Below, one piece after another: positions 35,401 through 47,979 of a stretch of DNA of 64,000 nt. The number at the start of each line of letters is the position of its first letter. The stretch's first letter is position 1. The DNA lies in NCBI RefSeq assembly GCF_963082655.1, contig NC_081554.1, positions 58,328,756-58,392,755 on the forward strand, given 5' to 3'. Made by a program: the position numbers and the translations under genes. The notes beneath the pieces were generated by a model. It made no database searches and had not been told where the DNA came from. It saw nothing but the letters and a program-made list of their open reading frames with translations. The DNA is from Stomoxys calcitrans. Taxonomy: Eukaryota > Arthropoda > Insecta > Diptera > Muscidae.

Positions 35401-36724
35401 ACCTTAAACAAATCAAAGAACAAAAAAATTGGAATACTCCTCCCTTCTCAATACAAATAAAAAATCCCCAAATCATCAAAATTTGCTACTCCAACCATTT
35501 TTCAAAAAATAACAGACATTTTTTTAAAGCTCAAATATTTGTTTCTGTTTTTTTTTTCTTGTCAAGGGAAGGGCCACAAATACCACGGACGACTTAATGT
35601 TTATTTTTTGTAAAATTTTTTTTTTTCATTTTTTTATTTCCACCATTTGTTTGGTGTGTATTTGAGGTTTGCACATAGTTGCACTTTAACCTTTGCTAAC
35701 CTTAAACGAAGACTGCACAACCTTAGCATCAGCAACGACGGCAACAGCAAGTATAGAACCCCAAAAATAACATTGCCATCAAAATAGGGAACTAACCTAT
35801 GTCAATGCCACACTAAAAAAAATAAAAGAAAAAAAAAAGAAACAGAAAATAAACGTTTGGTGTTGCTTGCCACCAAGCTACTCGTACCTGGCTGAATGCC
35901 GGATGGTTGGTTAGTTGGAGTTGTTTGCTTGTTTTACTTGTCACGTTACCATTAGGGGGCACATGGCCCATAACACTTCTGTTTTATGGTGATGTTGTAG
36001 CATTTGTTTGTTTGGTCGTTTTTTTTTTTTTGGGGGTTTTACTTTTTTGAAGAAAATTTTCTCTTTACTTTACGTGATTTTATAGTTGAAGCATGGTTTA
36101 CTTTTTGTACTGTCGAGGGTCACAGTGAATAAATGTTGAAGGCGTGCATAATTGTCTTTTCATTGTTCAACCAATTCGGGCAAAAATTTGGCTGCAGCTT
36201 TTCGCTTGGAACGGGATAGATGTTAGACGATTCTCGTTCTGTCAATGGAGATGCAAAATAAACTAAGCTAGGAATGACCATCAGGCTTGGGATTAAGGTT
36301 CACAATTCTAATAAACGAAAGGAGAATTTTAAATTTTCTTGAAACAGGAGGTATAAAGTAAAAAAAAAACTTGGGAGTACAAATATTAAGAATAAGGGAT
36401 AGGAATATAAAAATTAAAAAAAGAAACTCAGTGTAAATAATTTATCAAAAATGGATCTTTGGGCTGAATTGAAATAACTTCAATTTCAGATGAATTGTTG
36501 GAGTTTGCAGATAACCAAAGGTGTGTAGACAAAGTGTCTTAGATATAGCTTGGTGTGTGTCTTTGCTATATGTATTGTGTTGGCGTAACTCTCAATTGTT
36601 TTACAAAATACTAAGTTCTGGAAAGACAAAGGTCTGTAGACAGACTGCTTTAGGATGATATCAACCCACAGTGTCTTGGATATGTCATATATATATACAA
36701 AACCTTAACTAAAAAACTTCGTAC
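35401..36724. other. Spacer, no gene recognised
   Basis: T- and A-rich tracts (35,549; 35,598; 36,020) and ordinary AT-rich sequence. A short near-duplicate pair occurs at about 36,520 (GGTGTGTAGACAAAGTGTCT) and 36,630 (GGTCTGTAGACAGACTGCTT). No domain or element ends. Confidence 0.45.
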
Positions 36725-38880
36725 TCTATTCAAGCCACATTAAATTGGATCAAACGACCTTTAGATGGGTTTAAACCACTACCAGGCGAATTCAAACCAC
36801 TTTAAACTTGACAAAACCACTTTGCCGTGGAGCCCAACCACTTTGAAGTGGAGTCAAACCACTTAGATATGGAGTCAAACCACTTTGAAGTTGAGTCAAA
36901 CCACTTTGATATGGAGTCAAACCACTATGATATGGAGTCAAACCACTTTGAAGTTGAGTCAAACCACTTTGAAGTGGAGCCAAACCACTTTGATGTGGAG
37001 TCAAACCACTTTGAAGTGGAGTCAAACCACTTTGAAGTGGAGTCAAACCACTTCGATGTGGAGTCAAACCACTTTGAAGTTGAGTCAAACCACTTTGAAG
37101 TGGGGGGGGGAAACACTTCGAAGTTGAATCAAACGACTTTGAAGTTGAGTCAAACAACTTTAAATTTGAGTAAAACCACTTTGAAGTAGAGCCAAACTAC
37201 TTTGAAGTGGAATCAAACCACTTTGAAGTGGAAACAAACCCGCTTTAAACTCGACCAAACCACTTTGAAGTAGAGTCAAACCACTTTGAGGTAGCTTCGA
37301 ACCATTTTGAAGTAGAGTCAAACCACTTTGAAGTAGCTTCGAACCATTTTGAAGTAGACTCAAACCACTTGGAAGTAGACTCAAACCACTTAGAAGTGGA
37401 GCTACACCACTTTTAGGTGGAGTTAAACTACTTTAAAGTGAAGTCGAACCAAATTAAGTGGAGTCAAATATGTGCGTAGTGGGTAAAACCTCTTTAAAGT
37501 AGAGTCAAACAACTTTGAAGTGAAGTCAAGCTAGTTTAAAGTGAAATCAAATCACTTTTAAATGAATTAAAACCACATTCAAGTGGAGTCAAACCAATAT
37601 CAAATGAAGTCAAACCAATATCAAGTGGAGTCAAACCACTTTGAAATGGAATCAAACCTCTATAGTTTGGAGACTTCACCCTGGGATATGTCATATCTCC
37701 ATACAAAACTTTATTTAATAAACTTCGGACTCGATTTAAGCCACATTCAGTTGTATCAAACGACTTATAGATGGATTCAAACCACTTCCAGACTAATTCA
37801 AACAACTTTAAACCTAATAAAACCACTTTGAATTGGAGTCACATTATTTTAAAATGGAGTCAAACCACTATGAAGTTGAATTAAACCACTTTTTAATGAA
37901 GCCAAACCATTGGGAATAGAAATCAAACCATTTCGAAGTTGGGTCAAACCACTTGGAAGTTGAGTCAAACCACTTTGAAGTGGATTCAAGCCACTTTAAA
38001 TAGGAGTCAAACCACTTTGAAGTGAAATCATACCTCATTGATCTGTATTAAACTATTATAAACTCGAGCAAACCACTCTGAAGTAGACTCAAACAACATG
38101 GAAGTTCAGTCAAACCACATTTAAGTTGAGTTAAACCACATTGAATTAAATCAAATCACTTGAAAATGGAGTCAAACCTCTTTGCAGTTGAGCTAGACTG
38201 CTTTGTGCTAGAGTCAAACTATTTTAAATTGTAGTCAAACCATTTTGAGTTGAAGTCAAACGACATTGAATTGGAATCAAACCTCATTGAAATGGAATCA
38301 AACCTCATTGAAGTGTATTAAAGCATCTATAAATCGACCAAACCACTTTGAGTTAGAGTCGAACCATTTTGAAGTAGGCTCACTTCACTTAAAAGTGGAG
38401 TTAAACCACTTTAAAGTGAAGTCAAACAAATTTTAAGTAGAGTCAAAGAAGTGAGAAGTGAGTAAAACCTTTTTGAAGTAGAGTCAAACAACTTTGAATT
38501 TGAGTGTAACCACTTTTAAGTGAAGTCGAACCACATTCAATTGAGGTCAAACCACTTTCAAGTGGAGTCAAACAAAGTTCAAGTGGAGCAAGTGGTGTCA
38601 AACCTCTTGTAATCTGGATAAAGCAAAAATACTTCGGGCTCGATTAAAGCCACATACAGCTGGTTCAAACGGCTTACCGACGGCTTTAAACCACTTCCAG
38701 ACGCATTCAAACCAATTTTAACTTTATATTGGAGTCAAACCACTTTGTACTGGAGTCAAACCATTTTCATTTGTAGTCAAACCAAAATAAAGTGACGTCA
38801 AACCAATTTTAAGTGGAATCAAATCTCATTGAAGTAGTTGAATAAAAACGATTCAAACCACTTAAAAGAGAAGTTAAATT
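36725..38880 (+). repeat. 21-bp minisatellite block 6 (most regular part)
   Basis: From 36,830 to 37,130 the unit AGTCAAACCACTTTGAAGTG plus one G repeats with little change. Each unit holds an inverted motif, CCACTT TG AAGTGG. Regularity fades after 37,400. A larger duplication is visible: CATATCTCCATACAAAACTT near 37,691 echoes CATATATATACAAAACCTTA near 36,688, each followed by CGGACTCGATT- or CGTACTCTATT-type sequence. All frames open here on either strand are repeats of ESNHFEV or LQSGLTP type, a by-product of the 21-bp period. Confidence 0.93.
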
Positions 38881-40860
38881 TCCCTAGGCTGGTAACAGCA
38901 TTTTACAGCTGGGGTGAGTTAGCCAATGTGAGCATCTATTTATGGTGCAGTCAATTAAGATAACTTAATGAAAGACTTTGATATTGGCTCATACCGCTTC
39001 AAGGAGGAGTCAAACCACTTAAAGCTCGATCCAACCACTTTCAGTTGCAAGTCGAACTTCTTTCAAATCATTTTAGGTTGGATGCAACCACTTCAAGCTG
39101 GTGTCAAATTTCTCTACCATAAATGCTTAACTCCAACAAGAGTCAGATGATGGTAGAATCAAATCACCCCCTACTGGATTTAGCCATCCATACTGAATGT
39201 CGTGCTGAATATCACTTCACTTTGCAAAAATACAATAAAATCACTCTGGCATCAATTAAAATCGCTTCACAAAGGACATAAGGCCCTTTAAGCTCAATCA
39301 AACCACTTTGAGGGGAGTCAAACCTTTTTTAGTCCGATCAAATCAACTTAAAGATGAGTTCAATCCTTTCACGGTAAAGTGAATTCAACAAAGCCTGAAT
39401 CAGAAGCATTTTAGGCTGAAATTAAACCATCTTAAGTGGGAGTCGGCGTATTTAGCGTGAAGTTAACCCACTTCAAGTCAGTATCAATGCGAATTCGCTT
39501 AATATGTCGTTTCACTGTGCCAAAGATGAACAAAATAACTTAACCCTGATTTAAACAAGCACATGATGGATTCAAACCACAACAAGGTGAAGTCTTACCA
39601 CTTCATAATAGAGCCAAACCACTTAACGTAGGATCAAACTCCAATCAGACGAATCGTACCTCTTTCAGATGTAATGAAACCCCACTAAAGTGGATTTAAA
39701 CCACCTCCAAGTACTTTAAGATGCAGTCCAACTACTTTACGTTCGATCAAACCACTTTAACGTAGATTTAAGCCATTTAACTTTGAATCAAACCACTTCC
39801 AGCTGAAATAATACCACTATCAATGGGAATCATACCACTATGAAATCAAATCAAATCACTTTAAAAGGCAGTCGAAACAATTTCAAAGCGAAATTAGATC
39901 TCTTTATTGTTCATCCAAAAGAAGATGGTATAAATCCATTTCATGATGGAGTCAAACCGTATCTAGGTAGAGTAAAGTCACTTCAAGATAGATTCAAAAC
40001 CCTTGAAGTAAGATTCAAACAACTTCATGTTAAATCAAATCACTTTTATACAGAATCGAACCTCTTCCACATGGAATCAAACCACTATGAGATGGAATCA
40101 AACCACTTTTAGATGGAATCAAACCACTTTTAGATGGAATCAAACCATTTTTCGACGAAATCAAGCCACTTTAAAATGGAATACTTCACTACTTCAAGAT
40201 ACTTCAAGATAGAGTCTAACCACTTTAAGGTTCGTTCAACCACTTCAAGGTGGAATCGAACCACTTCCACATGGAACCAAACCATTTTTAAATGGAATCA
40301 AACTACTTTTAGATGGAATTAAAACACTTTTAGAAGGAATCAAAACACTTTCAAATGGATTCAAACTACTTCAGGATAGAGTCTAGGGTGCGTTCAACCA
40401 CTTTAAGATGGAACTGAACCACTTTAAGGTGGAATCGAACCACTTCTACATTGAACCAAACCACTTTTAGATGGAATCAAACCACTTTTAGATGGAATCA
40501 AACCACTTTAAGATGGAATCAAACCACTTTTAGTTGGAATCAAACTACTTTTAGATGGAATCAAACCACTTTTAGATGGAACCAAACCACTTCCACATTG
40601 AACCAAACCACTTTAAGATGGAATCAAACTACTCTCAGATGGAATCAAACCACTTTTAGATGGAACCAAACCACTTCCACATTGAACCAAACCACTTTAA
40701 GATGGAATCAAACCATCAATCAAACTGCTTTAAGATAGAGCCTTACATCTTCAAGGTGCGTTCTAACCACTTTAAGATGTAATCAAATTCGTTGTTTGGC
40801 CACTTCACTTTATAGCGACCACAACCACTTTTAAAGTTTAATCAAACCCTTTTGTAGTGG
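38881..40860 (+). repeat. 21-bp minisatellite block 7
   Basis: Degenerate until about 40,020, then regular units GGAATCAAACCACTTTTAGAT to 40,740, with a second-order pattern: ACCAAACCACTTCCACATTG recurs near 40,581 and 40,667, and a related unit near 40,440. The orientation is the same as in other blocks. Confidence 0.9.
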
Positions 40861-41880
40861 GCAAAAATCCATTAGGCATTTCCAACCATTCAATAAGTCA
40901 ACTTCATCTTCCTTTTCAAAAAGAGAGAATGAATCACTTCCCTTTTAATAAATGCAACCCAATTCGAAAGCCAAATAGTTGGCGTTTTTGGAAACTTGTG
41001 CAGAAATAGTAAAAAAAAAACTTCAAACAATTTCCTAAAGTAATTTTATTTGTGACTCGCTAGTTTTTATAACACTTGACAGCAGGCCAAAGTACAAATT
41101 TGATGTATGCAGTTGTTCATATAACATCCATAGTTGAATATCCATATCTCAGCTCGACAAAGGAAATATTCAACAATTCAGTTCATGGTTATGCAGTTGA
41201 AAAATTTAACTATGTCACCAAATACACAGCATTGTCAACATACGCCATATGTATACGAAGAACTCACGTTTCTATGAATGTTTCTTTGGAAAAGAGGAAA
41301 GCCTGGCGTAGTTGAAATATTTAGATGTCGAAACTGTTTCGAAAGCGTCTATAGCAACACAACCGAACTCTCCAGAATTCCAGTTATGGGCATTTTGCGT
41401 GTAAATTACAAATCAGAAGTGAACTGAATGAAAGTTTTTTTGCAACAGAAGTGGGGGAAACATGCAATGCAAAACAAAACGAAAGATGTTGCTCGCATTT
41501 GTCTAGGGGAAAAAAGGAAAATTAATTGAGTGAATGTAAAGTGATGACATTTAAAACTACAGTGTGCGAAAACAGATGACGAATACGAGTTACAAAGGGT
41601 ACAGTTTTCGAAAAAAAAGGCCCATAAGTCGGGTGCCCTACGAGTATGAGTATGGGGATCATGGGTCCTCTGACTCCTTAATGAATTTCAGATTTGTGTT
41701 ACTAGAAGCAAACTTAGTCTCTGTAATAAATTTAGTTGAAATTACGCCACACAAAAATTCTCTACAATTGCTTCTTACGATCAACACGTCAATAGTGAAT
41801 GGTTTTTGAGAATCTTTGATGGCAATACGTCATTCAGTTACCTTCACTACAACCAAAGAAGAGTTAAACAACTCTGGCAT
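40861..41880. other. Spacer, no gene recognised
   Basis: Single-copy AT-rich sequence. The 79- and 81-codon plus-strand frames at 41,076-41,315 and 41,564-41,809 lack recognisable domains. Confidence 0.4.
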
Positions 41881-42206
41881 TAATTCTGAACACTTCATGA
41901 AGAAGTCAAACCACATTATGCTCGATCAAACCACTTGGATGTGGATTCAAACCATTTTAAGTTTGATCAAACCACTTAGAAGAGGAGTCAAATCATTTCA
42001 GACTAGTTTAGGGTGAATTTAATCTGCTTCAAAGCGGTGTCAAGTTAAATCAGCTTAATAAGTAATTTTTCCACACTTATGCTGTGTAGATTCTCTTTTA
42101 TTGGACTTAAATCACCTGAAAGAGTAGCCAAACTACTTCATTCGAGAGTCCAAAACTCGATCAAACCACTGAGACGTGGATTCAAACCACTTTAAGTTGG
42201 ATCAAG
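41881..42206 (+). repeat. 21-bp minisatellite block 8 (degenerate)
   Basis: Units such as AGTCAAACCACATTATGCTC and GATTCAAACCATTTTAAGTT, separated by a gap at about 42,050-42,110. It ends where a family A element begins. Confidence 0.8.
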
Positions 42207-43021
42207 CTTGAAATTTTGCACGTTAGTGTGAGTCAGTTGGGATTGTAAATGGGATATATCGGTGCATGTTTTCAAATAGCTGCCACGTTTCATTTTGACT
42301 TCAATTGTTCCAAGTATGATCCAAATCGGTTTAAAACCTTATATAGCTCTCTTAAAAACCGATCTCGGATCTTGACTTCTTGAGCCACTAGAGGGCGCAA
42401 TTATTATCCGATTTGGCTGAATATTTGGATGAAGTTTTTTTTGGTCTGACCATAAACAACTGTGTTAACTATGATTCAAATCGGTTAACAACCTGATATA
42501 GCTCCCATATAAAGAGATATCGGATCTTGAATTCTAGAGCCGCCCGAGGGCGCAATTATTATCCGTTTTGGCTGAACTAGTTCAAGAAGTGTTGTATTTT
42601 GACCATGAAGAACTGTGCCAAGTATGGTTCAAATCACTTCATTACCTGATATAGCTGCCATATAAACCCATGTCGCAACTTCATTTCTTGAGCCGCTAGA
42701 GGGCGCAATCATCATCCGATTTGGCTGAAATTTTAAATGTAGGGGTTTGCTTTGACTGCCAACAACTGTGCCAAGTAAAATATACATCGGTTCACAACCT
42801 GATATAGTTCCCACATAATCCGACCTCCCGATAATACTTTTTGAGCCTCTAGAGGGAACAATTCTCATACGATTGGGCTGATAATTTTCCAAATGAATTC
42901 CACTTTGGTCTTCAACAGCCAAACTATGTACGGACCCAAAACATTATCCTTTCGTTGCCTATAAATAGATATCGGGTATATAAGAATCGGCCCGACCGAA
43001 CATAGCACGCTTTTACTTGTT
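42207..43021 (+). mobile_element. Family A element, head-truncated
   Basis: GAAATTTTGCACGTTAGTGT and GATTGTAAATGGGATATATC lead into ~152-bp monomers with GATATAGCTCCCATATAAAG-like cores. The tail is GGTATATAAGAATCGGCCCG then AGCACGCTTTTACTTGTT. The head with the GTCY tract is missing. Confidence 0.8.
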
Positions 43022-43223
43022 CTTCATTTAAGTTGATTAGAATCACATTTTCCTTGACCCAAATCAACTCAAAGAGGAGCAAGGCTACCTCAAGGTAGAA
43101 TCAAACCACTTCAAACAACATATGTTGGCCCAAACAAACATCCAGAGGATATCAGACATCTTCGAAATAACATCAAGCTAATTGAAGATAAGGTCAAACT
43201 ACTACCAATTAAAGCAAAAACTC
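43022..43223 (+). repeat. Degraded 21-bp units beside the 41-bp array
   Basis: AAGGTAGAATCAAACCACTT and related pieces can be read up to about 43,205, so the left arm of the inverted array sits directly against minisatellite DNA. Confidence 0.6.
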
Positions 43224-45195
43224 TTCAGCCAGGCTGAATTGAAGATTTTCTATAGAAAACCTTATTCAGCCAGGCTGAATTGAAGATTTTCTACGAAAAA
43301 CCTTATTCAGCCAGGCTGAATTGAAGATTTTCTATAGAAAACCTTATTCACCCAGGCTGAATTGAAGATTTTCTATAGAAAACCTTATTCAGCCAGGCTG
43401 AATTGAAGATTTTCTATAGAAAACCTTATTCAGCCAGGCTGAATTGAAGATTTTCTATAGAAAACCTTATTCAGCCAGGCTGAATTGAAGATTTTCTATA
43501 GAAAACCTTATTCAGCCAGGCTGAATTGAAGATTTTCTATAGAAAACCTTATTCAGCCAGGCTGAATTGAAGATTTTCTATAGAAAACCTTATTCAGCCA
43601 GGCTGAATTGAAGATTTTCTATAGAAAACCTTATTCAGCCAGGCTGAATTGAAGATTTTCTATAGAAAACCTTATTCAGCCAGGCTGAATTGAAGATTTT
43701 CTATCGAAAACCTTATTCAGCCAGGCTGAATTGAAGATTTTCTATAGAAAACCTTATTCAGCCAGGCTGAATTGAAGATTTTCTATCGAAAACCTTATTC
43801 AGCCAGGCTGAATTGAAGATTTTCTATAGAAAACCTTATTCAGCCAGGCTGAATTGAAGATTTTCTATAGAAAACCTTATTCAGCCAGGCTGAATTGAAG
43901 ATTTTCTATAGAAAACCTTATTCAGCCAGGCTGAATTGAAGATTTTCTATAGAAAACCTTATTCAGCCAGGCTGAATTGAAGATTTTCTATAGAAAACCT
44001 TATTCAGCCAGGCTGAATTGAAGATTTTCTATAGAAAACCTTATTCAGCCAGGCTGAATTGAAGATTTTCTATAGAAAACCTTATTCAGCCAGGCTGAAT
44101 TGAAGATTTTCTATAGAAAACCTTATTCAGCCAGGCTGAATTGAAGATTTTCTATAGAAAACCTTATTCAGCCAGGCTGAATTGAAGATTTTCGATAGAA
44201 AACCTTATTCAGCCAGGCTGAATTGAAGATTTTCTATAGAAAACCTTATTCAACCAGGCTGAATTGAAGATTTTCTATAGAAAACCTTATTCAGCCAGGC
44301 TGAATTGAAGATTTTCTATAGAAAACCTTATTCAGCCAGGCTGAATTGAAGATTTTCTATAGAAAATCTTATTCAGCCAGATTTTCTATAGAAAACCTTA
44401 TTCAGCCAGGCTGAATTGAAGTTTTCTATAGAAAACCTTATTCAGCCAGGCTGAATTGAAGATTTTCTATAGAAAACCTTATTCAGCCAGGCTTAATTGA
44501 AGATTTTCTACAGAAAACCTTATTCAGCCAGGCTGAATTGAAGATTTTCTATAGAAAACCTTATTCAGCCAGGCTGAATTGAAGATTTTCTATAGAAAAC
44601 CTTATTCAGCCAGGCTGAATTGAAGATTTTCTATAGAAAACCTTATTCAGCCAGGCTGAATTGAAGATTTTCTATAGAAAACCTTATTCAGCCAGGCTGA
44701 ATTGAAGATTTTCTATAGAAAACCTTATTCAGCCAGGCTGAATTGAAGATTTTCTATAGAAAACCTTATTCAGCCAGGCTGAATTGAAGATTTTATATAG
44801 AAAACCTTATTCAGCCAGGCTGAATTGAAGATTTTCTATAGAAAACCTTATTCAGCCAGGCTGAATTGAAGATTTTCTATAGAAAACCTTATTCAGCCAG
44901 GCTGAATTGAAGATTTTCTATAGAAAACCTTATTCAGCCAGGCTGAATTGAAGATTTTCTATAGAAAACCTTATTCAGCCAGGCTGAATTGAAGACTTTC
45001 TATAGAAAACCTTATTCAGCCAGGCTGAATTGAAGATTTTCTATAGAAAACCTTATTCAGCCAGGCTGAATTGAAGATTTTCTATAGAAAACCTTATTCA
45101 GCCAGGCTGAATTGAAGATTTTCTATAGAAAACCTTATTCAGCCAGGCTGAATTGAAGATTTTCTATAGAAAACCTTATTCAGCCAGGCTGAATT
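43224..45195 (+). repeat. 41-bp tandem array, left arm (~48 copies)
   Basis: Each unit consists of TTCAGCCAGGCTGAA (a 7-1-7 palindrome), the spacer TTGAAGA, TTTTCTATAGAAAA (a perfect 14-bp palindrome) and the spacer CCTTA; 15+7+14+5 = 41. Units are nearly identical. Exceptions include CTATCGAAAA at about 43,700 and 43,783, a truncated unit near 44,380 and a one-base-short unit near 44,420. The first unit starts at 43,224 and the last partial unit ends at 45,195. The reverse-complement array lies at 46,272-47,979. Confidence 0.98.
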
Positions 45196-46271
45196 AAGCA
45201 TTTCGGTATGAATTCATGATCCTCTTCTGTTCCTTATTATCATAGTTCAGTATAACCCCTCCCATAGACTGCCTGTCTGACGCAAGAGATAAACGATTGC
45301 TTGGCCGAAGAACTGGTCGCTTTGGAATTTGCAATACCAATGACCAGGCACCATCACCACCACCACTATTCAAATGAAGGTGGCAACGATGTGACACTCT
45401 TACGTTAAGCCTTTGCCATAAACGTCATAGGTGTCATTTTCTGTGCCTTTTCTCTACTGTTCTCACATGCTAACATTCAAATTCAAGTGGAGCACCATGA
45501 ATGAATGAATGATTGTGGGCTGAATAGCATTTTCCAGTCTAGCAGACACATAGAGACTACATTTTACATTGTAAAGTGATACCTGATATTATAGACACAT
45601 ACGGACACACAGGTATATATACACCAACATGTTCTGCAGACATTGTTTCATATTGCATGTACATTGCTTACATTGTTGGCTTTATGTCTACGCATTCATA
45701 TTTATTATTAGCCATGTAATTAAAGAATCTTAGTGAGAACTAAGTAAGTACTTGCTGGGGGACAATGGAATGCCGATGATTTCCTCTGTCTGACTGATAT
45801 CATTTACATGTAACTAGACGACAAGCGTCACCAAAAAGATTTTCCAGTCACCATTACCCAACAAAACGGCAGTCAGTCAGTCAGTCAGCCAGCCAGCGAG
45901 TTAGCCTACCACTATGTTGCTAGAGCCATTCAAGCAGCTTTGATTGCATCCATGTGTGGCATTATCACCTTTGGTGTTGTCGTAACACAGTGGCAAAAGT
46001 GCTAAAGTGGGACCCAACGGGAACTCATCTGACGTTGCTGATTATGGTGGTTAGTTCAATTGATTGCCATCTCTTCCCTTGGGTGAGATATGCATGCATT
46101 CGAATAATTATTATGAAATTCCTGTGTGCTGCAGAGTCCCTAGAAGTTCTTGGAGAATGCAGCCAGAGTGTCAGTATGTAGGAAGATTTATGACAATGCC
46201 AATAATTATAATTGAAGACAACGATAAAAGAATTTCGTTTCTCTGTCAGTTGTAAGATTAGCTGAATATAA
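45196..46271. other. Single-copy core between the inverted 41-bp arms
   Basis: About 1.08 kb with no repeats except CAGTCAGTCAGTCAGTCAGC near 45,871 and ATGAATGAATGA near 45,500. The three 60-75-codon frames (45,194-45,397 minus; 45,954-46,181 and 46,064-46,255 plus) show no transposase or other domain. In a foldback-transposon reading this would be the internal unique region. In a hairpin-RNA reading it would be the loop. Confidence 0.6.
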
Positions 46272-47979
46272 TCAGCCTGGCTGAATAAGGTTTTCTGTAG
46301 AAAATCTTCAATTCAGCCTGGCTGAATAAGGTTTTCTATAGAAAATCTTCAATTGAGCCTGGCTGAATAAGGTTTTCTATAGAAAATCTTCAATTAAGCC
46401 TGGCTGAATAAGGTTTTCTATAGAAAATCTTCAATTCAGCCTGGCTGAATAAGGTTTTCTATAGAAAATCTTCAATTCAGCCTGGCTGAATAAGGTTTTC
46501 TATAGAAAATCTTCAATTCAGCCTGGCTGAATAAGGTTTTCTATAGAAAATCTTCAATTCAGCCTGGCTGAATAAGGTTTTCTATAGAAAATCTTCAATT
46601 CAGCCTGGCTGAATAAGGTTTTCTATAGAAAATCTTCAATTCAGCCTGGCTGAATAAGGTTTTCTATAGAAAATCTTCAATTCAGCCTGGCTGAATAAGG
46701 TTTTCTATAGAAAATCTTCAATTCAGCCTGGCTGAATAAGGTTTTCTATAGAAAATCTTCAATTCAGCCTGGCTGAATAAGGTTTTCTATAGAAAATCTT
46801 CAATTCAGCCTGGCTGAATAAGGTTTTCTATAGAAAATCTTCAATTCAGCCTGGCTGAATAAGGTTTTCTATAGAAAATCTTCAATTCAGCCTGGCTGAA
46901 TAAGGTTTTCTATAGAAAATCTTCAATTCAGCCTGGCTGAATAAGGTTTTCTATAGAAAATCTTCAATTCAGCCTGGCTGAATAAGGTTTTCTATAGAAA
47001 ATCTTCAATTCAGCCTGGCTGAATAAGGTTTTCTATAGAAAATCTTCAATTCAGCCTGGCTGAATAAGGTTTTCTATAGAAAATCTTCAATTCAGCCTGG
47101 CTGAATAAGGTTTTCTATAGAAAATCTTCAATTCAGCCTGGCTGAATAAGGTTTACTATAGAAAATCTTCAATTCAGCCTGGCTGAATAAGGTTTTCTAT
47201 AGAAAATCTTCAATTCAGCCTGGCTGAATAAGGTTTTCTATAGAAAATCTTCAATTCAGCCTAGCTGAATAAGGTTTTCTATAGAAAATCTTCAATTCAG
47301 CCTGGCTGAATAAGGTTTTCTATAGAAAATCTTCAATTCAGCCTGGCTGAATAAGGTTTTCTATAGAAAATCTTCAATTCAGCCTGGCTGAATAAGGTTT
47401 TCTATAGAAAATCTTCAATTCAGCCTGGCTGAATAAGGTTTTCTATAGAAAATCTTCAATTCAGCCTGGCTGAATAAGGTTTTCTATAGAAAATCTTCAA
47501 TTCAGCCTGGCTGAATAAGGTTTTCTATAGAAAATCTTCAATTCAGCCTAGCTGAATAAGGTTTTCTATAGAAAATCTTCAATTCAGCCTGGCTGAATAA
47601 GGTTTTCTATAGAAAATCTTCAATTCAGCCTGGCTGAATAAGGTTTTCTATAGAAAATCTTCAATTCAGCCTGGCTGAATAAGGTTTTCTATAGAAAATC
47701 TTCAATTCAGCCTGGCTGAATAAGGTTTTTTATAGAAAATCTTCAATTCAGCCTGGCTGAATAAGGTTTTCTATAGAAAATCTTCAATTCAGTCTGGCTG
47801 AATAAGGTTTTCTATAGAAAATCTTCAATTCAGTCTGGCTGAATAAGGTTTTCTATAGAAAATCTTCAATTCAGTCTGGCTGAATAAGGTTTTCTATAGA
47901 AAATCTTCAATTCAGTCTGGCTGAAATCTTCAATTCAGCCTGGCTGAATAAGGTTTTCTATAGAAAATCTTCAATTCAA
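46272..47979 (-). repeat. 41-bp tandem array, right arm, inverted (~41 copies)
   Basis: The plus strand shows TTCAGCCTGGCTGAA, TAAGG, TTTTCTATAGAAAA and TCTTCAA, the exact reverse complement of the left-arm unit. The first unit is slightly changed (GTTTTCTGTAGAAAA). Four consecutive units near the far end (47,790-47,925) share the variant CAGTCTGGCTG, showing local spread of a mutation. A short rearranged unit lies near 47,920. The array stops at TCTTCAATTCAA. Confidence 0.98.

Noticed and set aside
36827..37189. Open frames with ESNHFEV or LQSGLTP repeats on both strands
   Set aside because: The 21-bp period is exactly seven codons, so lack of stops is automatic. Units mutate without regard to codon position, and several frames are open at once.
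40027..40738. Asn-Gln-Thr-rich repeat protein (NQTTFRW units)
   Set aside because: Same 21-bp array artefact. The frame breaks wherever the array has indels.
43224..47979. CRISPR array
   Set aside because: The 41-bp units are contiguous with no variable spacers, and the genome is clearly eukaryotic.
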